Assembly (NCBI GenBank): GCA_903844135.1
Contig: CAIMSN010000064.1
Location: forward strand, 1-59,210
Length of the DNA: 59,210 nucleotides
Source of the DNA: an uncultured Rhodospirillales bacterium
Lineage (GTDB): Bacteria; Pseudomonadota; Alphaproteobacteria; Acetobacterales; Acetobacteraceae
Direction of reading: 5' to 3'
Below are positions 9,239 through 18,224 of this stretch, in pieces. Under the pieces are notes generated by a model that saw only the letters and a list, made by a program, of their open reading frames with translations, was not told the DNA's origin and did not search any database. A program made the translations under genes and the position numbers. The first letter of the stretch is position 1. Each line of letters opens with the position of its first letter.

Positions 9239-9633
9239 ACGTCCTGGTCCGATGGCAGCGCGGCCTGTTCCAGCTTGCCAAGCAGGATGTCCGCGTCGAA
9301 GGGCTTCATGATGAATTCCTGCGCGCCGGCTTCGATCGCAGCGACGATGAAATCCGGATCGTTCTCGGTGGTGCAGAGGATGACGCGCGGGAGCGCATCG
9401 CCGAATTCGCGTCGGATCGCCCTGAGGCAGTCGAGACCGTTCATCCTCGGCATGTTCCAGTCCAGGAGGACGTAGTCCGGACGCGCGCTGCGGCAGGTTT
9501 CCAGCCCCTCCAGCCCGTCGACGGCCTCAGCCGCCCGCATTCCGGCATCCTCGACGATCTTTCTGGCGATGCGGCGGATGGTGCGGCTATCGTCCACGAT
9601 CAGGCACAGCCTGTCGGCATGGGAGCTCGTCAA
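9235..9633 (-). CDS. cheY: single-domain response regulator CheY
   Basis: A 132-residue free receiver domain: DD at 14-15, phospho-acceptor Asp58 in LLDWNMPRMNG, Thr in 'LCTTEND', and Lys in 'FIMKPFD'. The DWNMP version of the phosphorylation motif is typical of chemotaxis CheY. I place the start at TTG 9633 because it overlaps the cheW stop as TTGA, and because no ATG or GTG lies between the cheW stop and the conserved first strand. It presumably carries the signal to the flagellar switch; no flagellar gene is in the window. Confidence 0.9.
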   Translation of the reverse strand: MTSSHADRLCLIVDDSRTIRRIARKIVEDAGMRAAEAVDGLEGLETCRSARPDYVLLDWNMPRMNGLDCLRAIRREFGDALPRVILCTTENDPDFIVAAIEAGAQEFIMKPFDADILLGKLEQAALPSDQDV

Positions 9634-10115
9634 GAGGGCAGCGCCAGCAGACGCTCGATGTCGAGAACCACCATCAGACGCTCCGACAGGCGATAAACAC
9701 CCTTGCTGTAGGTCTGCCAGGTGGCGGAGAGGTTCGACGGCGTCTCCTCGATCTGGTCGGTACGCAGACTCAGCACCTCCAGGACCTGGTCTATGAGAAG
9801 AGCGTAGAGCGCGCCGTCCATCTCCGCGACCAGGGCGACGCGCTCGGCGGTCTGCGGCGCCGGCTCGAGCCCGAGCCGGCAGCGCGTGTCGATCGCCGTG
9901 ACGATGCGGCCGCGAAGATTGATGTTGCCGGCAATCGCATCGGGCGCCAGCGGCACGCGGACGATCTTGCTGTCGGTCACGACCTCCCTGACGGCCAGGA
10001 CCGGGACTCCGCAGAGCATTCCGCCCAGCGTCAGGGTGACGAACCCTTCCTCTTGGAGATGGTCCGCGGCGCGAACCGGCGTGGCATGGATCGATTGCTG
10101 GTGGTGGGCGGACAT
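9630..10115 (-). CDS. cheW: chemotaxis adaptor CheW
   Basis: A 161-residue single CheW domain: FVTLTLGGMLCGVPVLAVREV, then INLRGRIVTAIDTR, and a late region around ALLIDQVLEVLSL. It bridges chemoreceptors and CheA in signalling arrays. ATG 10115 is preceded by AAGGAG at good spacing and lies 11 bp after the cheA stop. The open frame continues further upstream, but that stretch overlaps the end of cheA and has no domain features. Confidence 0.93.
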   Translation of the reverse strand: MSAHHQQSIHATPVRAADHLQEEGFVTLTLGGMLCGVPVLAVREVVTDSKIVRVPLAPDAIAGNINLRGRIVTAIDTRCRLGLEPAPQTAERVALVAEMDGALYALLIDQVLEVLSLRTDQIEETPSNLSATWQTYSKGVYRLSERLMVVLDIERLLALPS

Positions 10116-10126
10116 GGCCAGCTCCT

Positions 10127-12769
10127 TCAAGCGGCAATTCGGTGCGACAGGCATTGTTCGAGACTGAGCAGCAGGGTGTCGCGCTCGAACTTGCGAATGG
10201 TGTCGGTGAAGCCGGCCGACCTGGCTTCCTGCACCACGTTGCTTCCGGTCAGCGCCACCAGCGGCAGATCGGCCCAGCGTCCGCCGCCGCGGATCTCGCG
10301 TGCGAAGCAGAATCCATCCATGCCCGGCATCTCGATATCGGAGACGATCGCCTCGAAGCTGCGGCCGGCATCGCGCAGCGCGAGCGCCTTCTCCGCGGAG
10401 TCTGCGACGGTGACGTCGTAGCCGGCCGCCGCGAGGCTCGGCGCGACCAGTTGCCTGAAGAAGCTGCTGTCGTCGACGAGCAGCAATCGCGGCCTGTGGC
10501 TTTTCTCGACGGCGTTCTTGAACCAGTTGCCAGAAGCGCGGGTCAGCCAAAACGCTACGTCCACGATATCGGTCGCCTTGTCGGCGATGACGGCAACGCC
10601 GAGCTTGCCCTCCGAGTCGGTGCCGAGTTCGATCCTCGCCTCGGTATTGACCACGTCGAGGATTTCATCGACCAGCAGCCCCACCGGCTTGCCGCCATTC
10701 TCGAACACCAGCACCGGATAGGCCGCCTTGGCGCCGGTCTGCGAGAGCCGGTCGGCAAGGTCGATCGTGCCGTCCAGCGCCACGATCGGCATGAGGTCGC
10801 CACGATACTGCGCGACGATCCTGTCGCCGGTGCGCTCCAGCCGTTCGGCGGCGAAGGTCTCCAGCCGGGAGATCAGCGAGAGCGGCAGCGCCTTCGGCGC
10901 GCCGATCCCGGCCCTGACCAGGAGCATGTCGATCCGTCCGGTCTGGCTCGGGTCCTCGTCCTGCGTGGCGCGGGCTTCGTCCTTGCGGGCGCCATCGAGA
11001 CCGGCATGTCTGGCGATGCCGGTCGGATCGAGGATCATGATGACGGCACCGTCCTCGAGGATGGTGTTGCCGCCGAACAGCGGAATGTTGCGCAGCACGT
11101 TCGCGACCGGCTTGACCACGATCTCCTCGGTGTCGAACACGCCGTCGACGATCAGGCCGAGCTTGGCGTTGCCGACGCCGATTACCGCAACAGTGTCGGT
11201 CTTGCGGATCGGCTGGCCATCGTCATGGTAGCATTTTTCGGGAAGTTTGAGCAGCGCGCCGAGCCGGATCAGTGGAAGCAGATGTTCGCGCAGGCGCAAC
11301 ACCGAGGCGCCGTCGATGGTCTCGATGCGGGTCGCGGCATTGGCCTCGGGCGATACGACCTCAATGACGCTGCTCTGCGGGATGGCGAACCGCTCGCCGG
11401 CGGCACCGACGATCAGGGCCGAGACGATGGCCAGCGTCAGGGGGATCTTGATCAGGAACCTGCTGCCCTGCCCGAGGACGCTGTGCAGTTCGATCAGGCC
11501 GCCGATCTGTTCGATGTTGGTGCGGACGACATCCATGCCCACGCCGCGTCCGGAGACGGAGGTGATGGCGGCGGCGGTCGAGAAGCCGGGCTGGAAGATG
11601 AAGGCGCGTATGTCGGTGTCGCTCATCGCCTCGATCTGTGCCGGGGTGACGAGGCCGCGCGAAACCGCCTTTTCGGCGATCTTTCGGACGTCGATGCCGC
11701 GACCGTCATCCTCGATCTCGATCACGACATGGCCGCCCTCGTGCCGGGCGCTCAGCGTGATGGTTCCGGTCGCCGGCTTGCCGGCGCGGATGCGCTCATC
11801 CGGACCTTCCAGCCCATGATCGGCGCTGTTCCGGATCATATGGGTGAGAGGATCCTTGATCAGCTCGAGAACCTGCCGATCCAGTTCGGTATCGGCGCCG
11901 AACATGACCAGATCCACGCGCTTGCCGAGATCGTGCGCGAGATCGCGAACCTGGCGCGGCAGCATGTTCCACACGTTGCCGATCGGCTGCATGCGGGTCT
12001 TCATGACCCCCTCCTGCAGCTCGGTCGTCAGATGCGAAAGACGCTGCACCGGCCCGGTCAGCTCCGCACTGCCGCTCGATCGGAGCTGCTGGAGGAACTG
12101 GTTGCGGGTCAGGACGAGCTCGCTGACCAGGGTCATGAGGGTCTCGAGCACCTCCACCGAGACCCGGATCGTCTGGCCACGGGCCACCGCGTTCTCGGGC
12201 GCATGATCCGGCGCGGCGGCAACGGCGGCGGCGCCCGGAGGCGGGGCGCCCGGAGGCGGGGCGATCGTCGGCGATCGCTCCAGCGCCAGGGTCGTTTCCG
12301 GCATCGGGATCCCGGCCGGCGATGTGGCCGGGCCCGGCGCGGCCGCCTTCGGTGCCGCGACCATGGCGGCTTCCGGCATTCGTCCTTCGGCGAGCGCGTT
12401 CAACTGCGCGATCAGGTCGGCATCGTTGCCCTCGGGTTCGGCCTCGATCCGGTTGATGGTGTCGACGATCAGGCGGATGCGGTCGAGCGCCGCGAGGATC
12501 AGCCCGATGCCGTCGGCGCTGACCGTGAGGGACCCGGTGCGCAGCTTGTCGAGGACTGTCTCGCTGGCATGGGCGACCTTTTCCAGCCGCGGCAGGCCGA
12601 GGAAGCCACATGTTCCCTTGATGGTGTGGACCAGGCGAAAGATCAGGGACAGGGTCGTCCGGTCGTCCGGCGTGCGCTCCAGCCTGACAACGGCGAGATC
12701 GAGCTCGGCCAGGCTTTCGGAACACTCGGTAAGGAATTCTGCCAGGAGATCGTCCAACGTCGGCTCCAT
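10127..12769 (-). CDS. cheA: hybrid chemotaxis histidine kinase CheA with two CheW-like domains and a C-terminal receiver
   Basis: An 880-residue kinase that starts the phosphorelay to CheY and CheB. Visible domains are: HPt 1-125 with phospho-acceptor His48 (VHTIKGTCGFL); a Pro/Ala-rich linker about 133-197; the dimerisation region about 198-260; the HATPase about 290-442 (N box RNSADHG with Asn314, DDGRGID 355-361, SGRGVGMD 406-413); a CheW-like domain about 443-590; a second CheW-like domain about 610-745; and a receiver about 760-877 with Asp811 (SDIEMPGMDG). No P2 (CheY-docking) domain is apparent between HPt and dimerisation region. It leads the operon; no chemoreceptor gene lies beside it. 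A receiver on CheA may act as a phosphate sink, which is inference. Confidence 0.93.
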   Translation of the reverse strand: MEPTLDDLLAEFLTECSESLAELDLAVVRLERTPDDRTTLSLIFRLVHTIKGTCGFLGLPRLEKVAHASETVLDKLRTGSLTVSADGIGLILAALDRIRLIVDTINRIEAEPEGNDADLIAQLNALAEGRMPEAAMVAAPKAAAPGPATSPAGIPMPETTLALERSPTIAPPPGAPPPGAAAVAAAPDHAPENAVARGQTIRVSVEVLETLMTLVSELVLTRNQFLQQLRSSGSAELTGPVQRLSHLTTELQEGVMKTRMQPIGNVWNMLPRQVRDLAHDLGKRVDLVMFGADTELDRQVLELIKDPLTHMIRNSADHGLEGPDERIRAGKPATGTITLSARHEGGHVVIEIEDDGRGIDVRKIAEKAVSRGLVTPAQIEAMSDTDIRAFIFQPGFSTAAAITSVSGRGVGMDVVRTNIEQIGGLIELHSVLGQGSRFLIKIPLTLAIVSALIVGAAGERFAIPQSSVIEVVSPEANAATRIETIDGASVLRLREHLLPLIRLGALLKLPEKCYHDDGQPIRKTDTVAVIGVGNAKLGLIVDGVFDTEEIVVKPVANVLRNIPLFGGNTILEDGAVIMILDPTGIARHAGLDGARKDEARATQDEDPSQTGRIDMLLVRAGIGAPKALPLSLISRLETFAAERLERTGDRIVAQYRGDLMPIVALDGTIDLADRLSQTGAKAAYPVLVFENGGKPVGLLVDEILDVVNTEARIELGTDSEGKLGVAVIADKATDIVDVAFWLTRASGNWFKNAVEKSHRPRLLLVDDSSFFRQLVAPSLAAAGYDVTVADSAEKALALRDAGRSFEAIVSDIEMPGMDGFCFAREIRGGGRWADLPLVALTGSNVVQEARSAGFTDTIRKFERDTLLLSLEQCLSHRIAA

Positions 12770-12855
12770 CGATCGTGCTTGACGGAGGATGCGCCCGCAC
12801 AGGCGAACAAAAGGTAAATGCGAACCCGATTCCCCGATCCGGCGTTACGGCATCG

Positions 12856-13041
12856 ATGAGCCAGCGCCCCCCTTACCGATCGATGATCGAGCCTGGCCAG
12901 TGGGTGCGGCATCCCGAGCAGCCGGACTGGGGCGAGGGACAGGTGCAATCAGCGATCGGTCATCGCGTCACGGTCAATTTCGAGCATCAGGGCAAAGTGT
13001 TGATCAACGCCGAACTGGTCGATCTCGAGATTCTGGTCTAG
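12856..13041 (+). CDS. DUF3553 small protein
   Basis: A 61-residue protein whose second half (GQWVRHPEQPDWGEGQVQS, then VTVNFEHQGK and a closing hydrophobic segment) matches the DUF3553 pattern: short, SH3-like, nucleic-acid-associated in appearance, of unknown function. The same fold is often attached to UvrD/PcrA helicases. ATG 12856 is used; an in-frame ATG at 12883 would give 52 residues and also keep the whole domain. It lies 12 bp before moaA and is probably co-transcribed with it. It is divergent from cheA. Confidence 0.75.
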   Translation: MSQRPPYRSMIEPGQWVRHPEQPDWGEGQVQSAIGHRVTVNFEHQGKVLINAELVDLEILV

Positions 13042-13053
13042 GCCAGCCGACCG

Positions 13054-14067
13054 ATGACCGAAGCCCTGATCGATCCGTTCGGCCGTGCCGTCAGCTACCT
13101 GCGCGTCTCCGTGACGGATCGCTGTGACATGCGGTGCGTTTACTGCATGGCTGAGGAAATGGTTTTCCTGCCGAAGCCGGAGGTGCTGTCGCTCGAAGAG
13201 CTGGAACGGCTGTGCGGCCTGTTCGTCCGCACCGGCACGCGCCGCCTCCGGATTACCGGCGGCGAGCCGCTGGTGCGGCGCGGCATCGACGGGTTCCTGC
13301 AGTCGCTGGGCGGCTGGCTCAACCGCGGCGAGGGTCGTCCCGGGCTGGACGAGATCACCCTGACCACCAACGGCAGCCGCCTCGCCGGTTTCGCGCCGTT
13401 GCTGCGGCGCGCCGGGCTCAAGCGGGTGAATGTGAGCCTAGACACGCTCGATCCGGAGCGGTTTCGGGCCATCACCCGGGTGGGCCGGCTGGAACGGACC
13501 CTGGAGGGGATCCAGGCCGCGCGCGCCGAAGGCCTCGCGGTGCGGGTCAACATGGTGGCGATGCGCGACACCAACGAGGACGAGATCGACTCGATGATCG
13601 CCTGGTGCGGCAGGGTCGGCGCCGATCTCTGCCTGATCGAGACCATGCCGATGGGCGATACCGGCGAGGACCGCACCGAGCGGTACCTGCCTCTGTCGCT
13701 GGTTCGGGCGAGGATCGAGCGTCGCTGGACCCTGGAGCCGAGCGCGTATCGCACCGGCGGTCCAGCCCGCTATGCGCGGGTCGCCGAGACCGGCCGCAGG
13801 CTCGGCTTCATCACCCCGATGAGCCATAATTTCTGCGAGAGCTGCAACCGCGTCCGGCTGAGCTGCACAGGCACGCTGTTCATGTGCCTGGGCCAGGACG
13901 ACGCCGCTGATCTGCGCCGGCCGCTGCGCGCCGGGCTGCCGGACGAGCAGATCATCGCGGAGATCCGCGCCGCGATCGATCGCAAGCCCAAAGGGCACGA
14001 TTTCATCATCGACCGGCGCGACGCACCGGGCGCGATCGCCCGGCACATGAGCGTGACCGGCGGCTAG
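13054..14067 (+). CDS. moaA: GTP 3',8-cyclase MoaA
   Basis: A 337-residue radical-SAM enzyme that converts GTP to 3',8-cyclo-GTP, the first step of molybdenum cofactor synthesis. The N-terminal SAM cluster ligands are Cys24, Cys28 and Cys31 (CDMRCVYC), with ITGGEPLVR following. The C-terminal auxiliary cluster is in [11 protein letters not shown] and the later Cys of LFMCLGQ. The protein ends in Gly-Gly, needed for activity in this family. MoaC, which works next, is not in the window. Confidence 0.96.
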   Translation: MTEALIDPFGRAVSYLRVSVTDRCDMRCVYCMAEEMVFLPKPEVLSLEELERLCGLFVRTGTRRLRITGGEPLVRRGIDGFLQSLGGWLNRGEGRPGLDEITLTTNGSRLAGFAPLLRRAGLKRVNVSLDTLDPERFRAITRVGRLERTLEGIQAARAEGLAVRVNMVAMRDTNEDEIDSMIAWCGRVGADLCLIETMPMGDTGEDRTERYLPLSLVRARIERRWTLEPSAYRTGGPARYARVAETGRRLGFITPMSHNFCESCNRVRLSCTGTLFMCLGQDDAADLRRPLRAGLPDEQIIAEIRAAIDRKPKGHDFIIDRRDAPGAIARHMSVTGG

Positions 14068-14091
14068 ATCGTCGCCGTGCGCCTCGCCGGC

Positions 14092-14274
14092 TCAGTAGCC
14101 GTGCGGCGTCATCATCGCCGGAGGCGAACTGGCCAAAGGCGACCGTGCCTTGGCGGCCTCGGACCCGGTAGCTTGCGTCGATCCGGTATCGCTGCACGCC
14201 GCGAGACTCATCGCTCCAAGCACGCATGCGAGAGTGAGGAGCGGGCGGGTCGCACGCTTGGTCCGGTCTGGCAT
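14092..14274 (-). CDS. small putative lipoprotein
   Basis: A 60-residue protein: basic N-terminus (PDRTKRATR), hydrophobic core, lipobox LAAC, then a short low-complexity Ala/Ser/Thr tail. The tail has no recognisable domain. Likely a surface or periplasmic lipoprotein of unknown function. It lies 31 bp downstream of the methyltransferase gene on the same strand and converges with moaA. Confidence 0.55.
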   Translation of the reverse strand: MPDRTKRATRPLLTLACVLGAMSLAACSDTGSTQATGSEAAKARSPLASSPPAMMTPHGY

Positions 14275-14305
14275 CGGTCGGCCCTTGTCGGTTGGAGCGT
14301 GCTCT

Positions 14306-15181
14306 CTAGCACGGGTCTTCCGGTCCTGGCATGGCCGCCAGCGCATCCTCCAGCCGGATGGTGGCCTGGCCGGGCCGCAGCGGCTTGGGCTGGTCTGGCG
14401 AGGGCGACCAGCCGGTCATCATCGCCAGATGCAGGGTCATCGGGATCCTGCCCTGCGCGTCGAGCGGCAGAAACGACGCGGCCAGCGGCATCAGCCCGGC
14501 CGGCATGATCCGCCGCTCTCGCAGCCGGATCGCGTTCGCCTCTCCGGCGGCGCGCAGATCGCTCAGCAGGGCGAGCGGATCGGCATAACTCAGGGCCAGC
14601 GAATCGGAATCGGCCACCGGAAGCGCGAAGCCGGCGCGCTGCAGCAGCGACGCGCAGTCGCGCAGTTCGGGGAAGGGGGAAATCCGCGGCGACGCGCCTC
14701 CGGTGAGTTCGGCTTCGGCCTGCAGCAGCGCGGCGCGCAGCGGGGCCAGGGTCGGCAGGATCGGCAGGGAGGCGAGAAACAGCCCGTCCGGGCGCAGGCA
14801 TGCGCGTAGCTGGATCAATGCGCCCGGCAAGTCATTGACCCAGTGCAGCGACAGGTTGGCGACGACCAGATCGAAGCTGCCGGCGGCGAACGGCAACCAC
14901 TCCTCGTCGACCGCGACCGCGGCGCCGCCGGAACGTCGTGCCATGCCGGCCGAGAGGTCGCACGGCACGGTCTCGATGCCGCGTGCCCGCAGCGCCGGCG
15001 CCACCACGCCGCGGCCGCCGACATCGAGCGCGCGCTCGAAGCGCCGGTTCACGTCGTCGAGCCGGTCGAGCAGGCGGTCGGCGGACGCGGCCAGGATCTG
15101 CGAGACCGCTTCCACCTGGCCGGCGGCGCGCTCCCTGTGCAGCCGCACGGCGCGGCGGTCGAAGATCCGGCTGTCGTCCAT
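14306..15181 (-). CDS. NDUFAF5/BioC-like SAM-dependent methyltransferase
   Basis: A 291-residue class I methyltransferase. An N-terminal 'IFDRRAVRLHRERAA' segment precedes the SAM-binding region (ALDVGGRGVVAPAL), then CDLSAGMARRSG and DLVVANLSLHWVNDLPGAL. The N-terminal segment and the LSLHWVNDLPG motif are typical of the alphaproteobacterial proteins related to mitochondrial NDUFAF5, which acts in complex I assembly, and more distantly to BioC. The SAM-binding loop reads DVGGRG instead of the usual DLGCGxG, as in other members of this branch. It is divergent from comF, a common alphaproteobacterial arrangement. Substrate unknown. Confidence 0.8.
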   Translation of the reverse strand: MDDSRIFDRRAVRLHRERAAGQVEAVSQILAASADRLLDRLDDVNRRFERALDVGGRGVVAPALRARGIETVPCDLSAGMARRSGGAAVAVDEEWLPFAAGSFDLVVANLSLHWVNDLPGALIQLRACLRPDGLFLASLPILPTLAPLRAALLQAEAELTGGASPRISPFPELRDCASLLQRAGFALPVADSDSLALSYADPLALLSDLRAAGEANAIRLRERRIMPAGLMPLAASFLPLDAQGRIPMTLHLAMMTGWSPSPDQPKPLRPGQATIRLEDALAAMPGPEDPC

Positions 15182-15295
15182 TGCGTCTCCTCCCTCGCTT
15201 CCGGCCGCATGTGCGCCCGCCGCATCGGCCTGCCAAGGGGACGGGCTTGCCGGGAGCCTGGGGTCGATGGACAATTCCGGAACGGAGGGACAACG

Positions 15296-16120
15296 ATGCC
15301 GATCCGCGCGAACGCCGCACGCACTGCCGTGGCGAACCGCCTGGCGACCGCCAGGGGCGTCAATCTGGCAGCCGTTTCCGCGGTCGTTCTCGCAGCCGGG
15401 CGCGGCGCGCTCGACCTGGTTCTGCCGTCGCATTGTCCGGCCTGCGAGACCATCACCAACCAGTCCGGGCAGCTCTGCGGCGCCTGTTTCCGCAAGGCGA
15501 CGCTGATCACGGCGCCCTGCTGCGTGCGATGCGGGGTCGGGTTCGCCAGCCTCGCGTTCGGCGGCTTCGCGCTCACCTGTCCGGCCTGCCTGGAGACGCC
15601 GCCGCCCTGGCGCGCCGCTCGGGCGGCCTTCGCCTACGACGAATTCTCGCGGCTGCTGATCCTGCCGCTCAAATACAACGACCGCACCGAGAATGCGCGC
15701 GTCCTGGGCGTGCATATGGCCAGGGCGGGACGGGCGATGCTCGACGGCGCCGAGTTGCTCGTGCCGGTGCCGCTGCATCGCCGTCGCCTGTTCCAGCGGC
15801 GCTACAACCAGGCGGCGCTCCTGGCGCATTCTGTCGCCCGGTTGGCCGATCGGCCGGTCGCGGTCGATGCGCTGGTAAGGCTCCGGCAGACGGCGCCGCT
15901 GATCGGACAGTCGCCCGAGGAGCGCGCCAGGGCGGTCGCCGGCGCGATCGCGGTGCGCGAGGCACGCCGTGCCGGGCTGGTCGGCAAGCGGGTGGTGCTG
16001 ATCGACGACGTGCTGACCACCGGCGCCACCGCCGGCGCCTGCGCCCGGGCGCTGCTCGCGGCCGGGGTCGGATCGGTCGACGTGCTCGCCGCGGCGCGGA
16101 CCGCCCGCGACGTGGAATGA
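15296..16120 (+). CDS. comF: ComF family phosphoribosyltransferase-like protein
   Basis: A 274-residue protein with an N-terminal double zinc-finger region (CPAC, CGAC, CCVRCG and CPAC pairs) and a C-terminal PRTase domain (VPVPLHRRRLFQRRYNQAALLA, then VVLIDDVLTTGAT). ComF proteins are linked to DNA uptake in competent bacteria; in many others their role is unproven. ATG 15296 follows GGAGGGA. Other competence genes are not in the window, so a role in transformation is not implied. Confidence 0.88.
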   Translation: MPIRANAARTAVANRLATARGVNLAAVSAVVLAAGRGALDLVLPSHCPACETITNQSGQLCGACFRKATLITAPCCVRCGVGFASLAFGGFALTCPACLETPPPWRAARAAFAYDEFSRLLILPLKYNDRTENARVLGVHMARAGRAMLDGAELLVPVPLHRRRLFQRRYNQAALLAHSVARLADRPVAVDALVRLRQTAPLIGQSPEERARAVAGAIAVREARRAGLVGKRVVLIDDVLTTGATAGACARALLAAGVGSVDVLAAARTARDVE

Positions 16121-16250
16121 GCCGGAAGCCCGAGGCCGTTCCGCCGATGCTGCGCCGTCCAGCCCTTGCCAGACTGTGGTCGGCGCACGATTCTGCTACG
16201 CAGGAGGCCTGATCAGGGCATACCGCTCGGCGGCTTCTTCGAGACGAGGC

Positions 16251-16508
16251 ATGATGGCGACGATCGAGATCTATACGCAGTTTGGGTGCCCATACTGCAC
16301 CCGCGCCGTCGCCCTGCTGACGGCCAAGGGAGTCCGGTTCCAGGAAATCGATGCGCCTGGCGGGTCCGCCGCGCGCGAAGCATCGATCCAGCGCTCCGGC
16401 CGGACCAGCGTGCCGCAGATCTTCATCGATGGCCGGCATATCGGCGGCTGCGACGAGCTGATGGCGCTGGACCGCAAGGGCGGGCTGGACCCGCTTCTGG
16501 CCGCCTGA
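16251..16508 (+). CDS. grxC: glutaredoxin 3 (GrxC type)
   Basis: An 85-residue dithiol glutaredoxin with active site CPYC, the cis-proline motif TSVPQIFID and the GGCDEL glutathione-binding motif. It reduces disulfides using glutathione in the cytoplasm. Two adjacent ATGs (16251 and 16254) are equally possible starts. The comF-grxC-DUF1178 order is common in alphaproteobacteria and suggests one transcript with the following gene. Confidence 0.93.
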   Translation: MMATIEIYTQFGCPYCTRAVALLTAKGVRFQEIDAPGGSAAREASIQRSGRTSVPQIFIDGRHIGGCDELMALDRKGGLDPLLAA

Positions 16509-16525
16509 CGAGCGCGGCGGCTGCG

Positions 16526-16960
16526 GTGATCCATTACCAGTTGCGCTGCGCGCACGGCCATGATTTCGAGGGCTGGTTCCGCGATAGCGCAGGGTTTGAA
16601 TCGCAGGCAAGGAGCGGTCTGCTGCGGTGCCCGTCCTGCGGCAGCAGCACGGTGGACCGCGGCCTGATGGCGCCCGCGGTCAGGACCGCCAGGACCGCCG
16701 CTCCCACCCCGGCGGCGCCCGGGCAGGCGATGGAAATTCCGGATACCCTGAGGGCCGGGCTGCAGCGGCTCCGGGCGGCGATCGAGCGCGACTGCGAGAA
16801 CATGGGGGACCGCTTCGCCGACGAGGCGATCCGGATGCATCGTGGCGAGACCGAGGAGCGCGGCATCTATGGCAACGCCAGCGAGCGCGACCGGGAGGCG
16901 CTGGCGGACGCCGGCGTCGCGGTCGCGTCGATTCCCTGGCTTAAGCCGGCGGATGGGTAG
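16526..16960 (+). CDS. DUF1178 family protein
   Basis: A 144-residue protein with the DUF1178 layout: an N-terminal IHYQLRCAHGHDFEGWFRD segment, then a CPSCG knuckle, together probably one zinc-binding rubredoxin-like knuckle. A Pro/Ala linker and the conserved C-terminal half (DRFADEAIRMHRGETEERGIYG) follow. The start is GTG 16526, 17 bp after grxC. Function is unknown; the family is nearly always beside grxC. Confidence 0.85.
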   Translation: MIHYQLRCAHGHDFEGWFRDSAGFESQARSGLLRCPSCGSSTVDRGLMAPAVRTARTAAPTPAAPGQAMEIPDTLRAGLQRLRAAIERDCENMGDRFADEAIRMHRGETEERGIYGNASERDREALADAGVAVASIPWLKPADG

Positions 16961-16961
16961 C

Positions 16962-17417
16962 ATGTCGAGACTGATCTGGGCGACGCTGCTGGCGTCTGTG
17001 CTGTCGGTGGCGATCGACGGTCGGCCGGCGCGTGCGGACGATCCGGCGGCTCCGGTCCTGGGCCGATGGCTGACGCGGGACGCCGATGGCGTGTTCGAGA
17101 TCGCGCATTGCGGCCCGGTGCTGTGCGGGCGGCTGGTCGGTATGCGCTACAAGGACAAGATGCCAACCGATACCGAGCACCGGCCGCAATGCGGCCTGAC
17201 TCTGCTCGAAGGGTTCAAGCCGGCCGAGGAGCCGGGACACTGGCACGGGACGATCCGCGACCCCGACAACGACCATCGTTACCAGGCGACGATCTGGTCG
17301 CCGTCGCCCGGGGTGCTGAAACTGCACGGCTACCTGCTGCTGCCGATCCTCGGCCAGACCCAGAGCTGGACCCGCTACGCCGGCAGCATCGGACCGGCCT
17401 GCCAGCTTCCTGGATGA
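16962..17417 (+). CDS. DUF2147 secreted protein
   Basis: A 151-residue protein with a signal peptide (cleavage near ARA-DD). The mature part shows the DUF2147 pattern: LGRWLTRDADGVFEI, CGPVLCGRLVGMR, then GTIRDPDNDHRYQA and LHGYLLLPILGQTQSWTR. Such proteins are small periplasmic beta-rich proteins of unproven function. ATG 16962 is 1 bp past the DUF1178 stop; an in-frame ATG at 16953 would overlap it. It converges with ubiG. Confidence 0.82.
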   Translation: MSRLIWATLLASVLSVAIDGRPARADDPAAPVLGRWLTRDADGVFEIAHCGPVLCGRLVGMRYKDKMPTDTEHRPQCGLTLLEGFKPAEEPGHWHGTIRDPDNDHRYQATIWSPSPGVLKLHGYLLLPILGQTQSWTRYAGSIGPACQLPG

Positions 17418-17438
17418 CGGCGACCGGCTGGTCCTGCC

Positions 17439-18224
17439 TCAGGCTTTCGAGAGGGAAGCGATGTAGTTCACCGCCAGATCGCGGCTTTCCTGCCAGTCGC
17501 CGGAGAGGCCGGCCAGGCGCGGCGTCATGCCGGCGATGTCGGTGATCCTGAGCCCGGCCGATCTGGCATGGGCGGCGAGTTCGCGCGGCGTGACGAAGCG
17601 TCGCCAGTCGTGGGTGCCGACCGGCAGCAGGCGGGCGACATATTCGGCGCCGATCTTGGCCACCGCCAGCGACCGCCACGTGCGGTTCAGCGTCGAGAGC
17701 ACCACCATCCCATCCGGCTCCAGGAGGCCCGACAGCAGGTGCAGGAACGAAGCCGGGTCGGTCACGTGCTCGATCACCTCGAGCGCCAGGATGGCATCGA
17801 AGCGTCGCCCTTCGGCCAGCAACGCCTCGCCGCCGCAGGCGCGGTAGTCGAGCCCGCCGCGCCTCGCCTCCTCGCCCGGGCGCAGGCCGGCGTGGGTGCC
17901 CGGCCTCTGGCCGGCGTGGGCACGGGCGGCTTCGATCGCCTCTGCCGAGGCATCGATCCCCAGCACGTCGTAGCCGCGCGCCGCCAGCGCCTCGCTGGCC
18001 AGGCCGGCGCCGCAGCCGAGATCGAGCAGGCGCAGCGTGCGCCCGTCGCGTCGCCGGCGCAGCGGCGCGAGATGCGCGTCGGCCCAGCCGATCCGCAGCG
18101 GGTTCATCTGGTGCAGCGGCCGCATCGGTCCGTTCGGGTCCCACCAGTCGGCGGCGAGACGCCCGAACCGGGCGATTTCGTCCGGCGCCGCGGAGGCGGG
18201 GTGGCTCATGTGTTGCGCGTGCAT
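17439..18224 (-). CDS. ubiG: bifunctional ubiquinone O-methyltransferase UbiG
   Basis: A 261-residue class I methyltransferase that performs both O-methylations in ubiquinone synthesis. Key blocks are FGRLAADWWDPNGPMRPLHQMNP at the N-terminus, LLDLGCGAGLASE for SAM binding, GIDAS, LEVIEHVTDP and STLNRT. The WWDP...LHxxNP segment is specific to UbiG. It is divergent from lysC, an arrangement conserved in many alphaproteobacteria. Confidence 0.95.
   Translation of the reverse strand: MHAQHMSHPASAAPDEIARFGRLAADWWDPNGPMRPLHQMNPLRIGWADAHLAPLRRRRDGRTLRLLDLGCGAGLASEALAARGYDVLGIDASAEAIEAARAHAGQRPGTHAGLRPGEEARRGGLDYRACGGEALLAEGRRFDAILALEVIEHVTDPASFLHLLSGLLEPDGMVVLSTLNRTWRSLAVAKIGAEYVARLLPVGTHDWRRFVTPRELAAHARSAGLRITDIAGMTPRLAGLSGDWQESRDLAVNYIASLSKA

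Noticed and set aside
10142-12817. An 891-codon plus-strand frame antisense to cheA
   Set aside because: CheA motifs cover the whole minus strand; the plus frame has none.
14298-14313. Palindrome CGTGCT-CTCT-AGCACG with an internal CTAG, similar to the end of the 108-bp repeat
   Set aside because: Only the short palindrome matches; the rest of the element is absent. No T-run follows, so it is not a convincing terminator.
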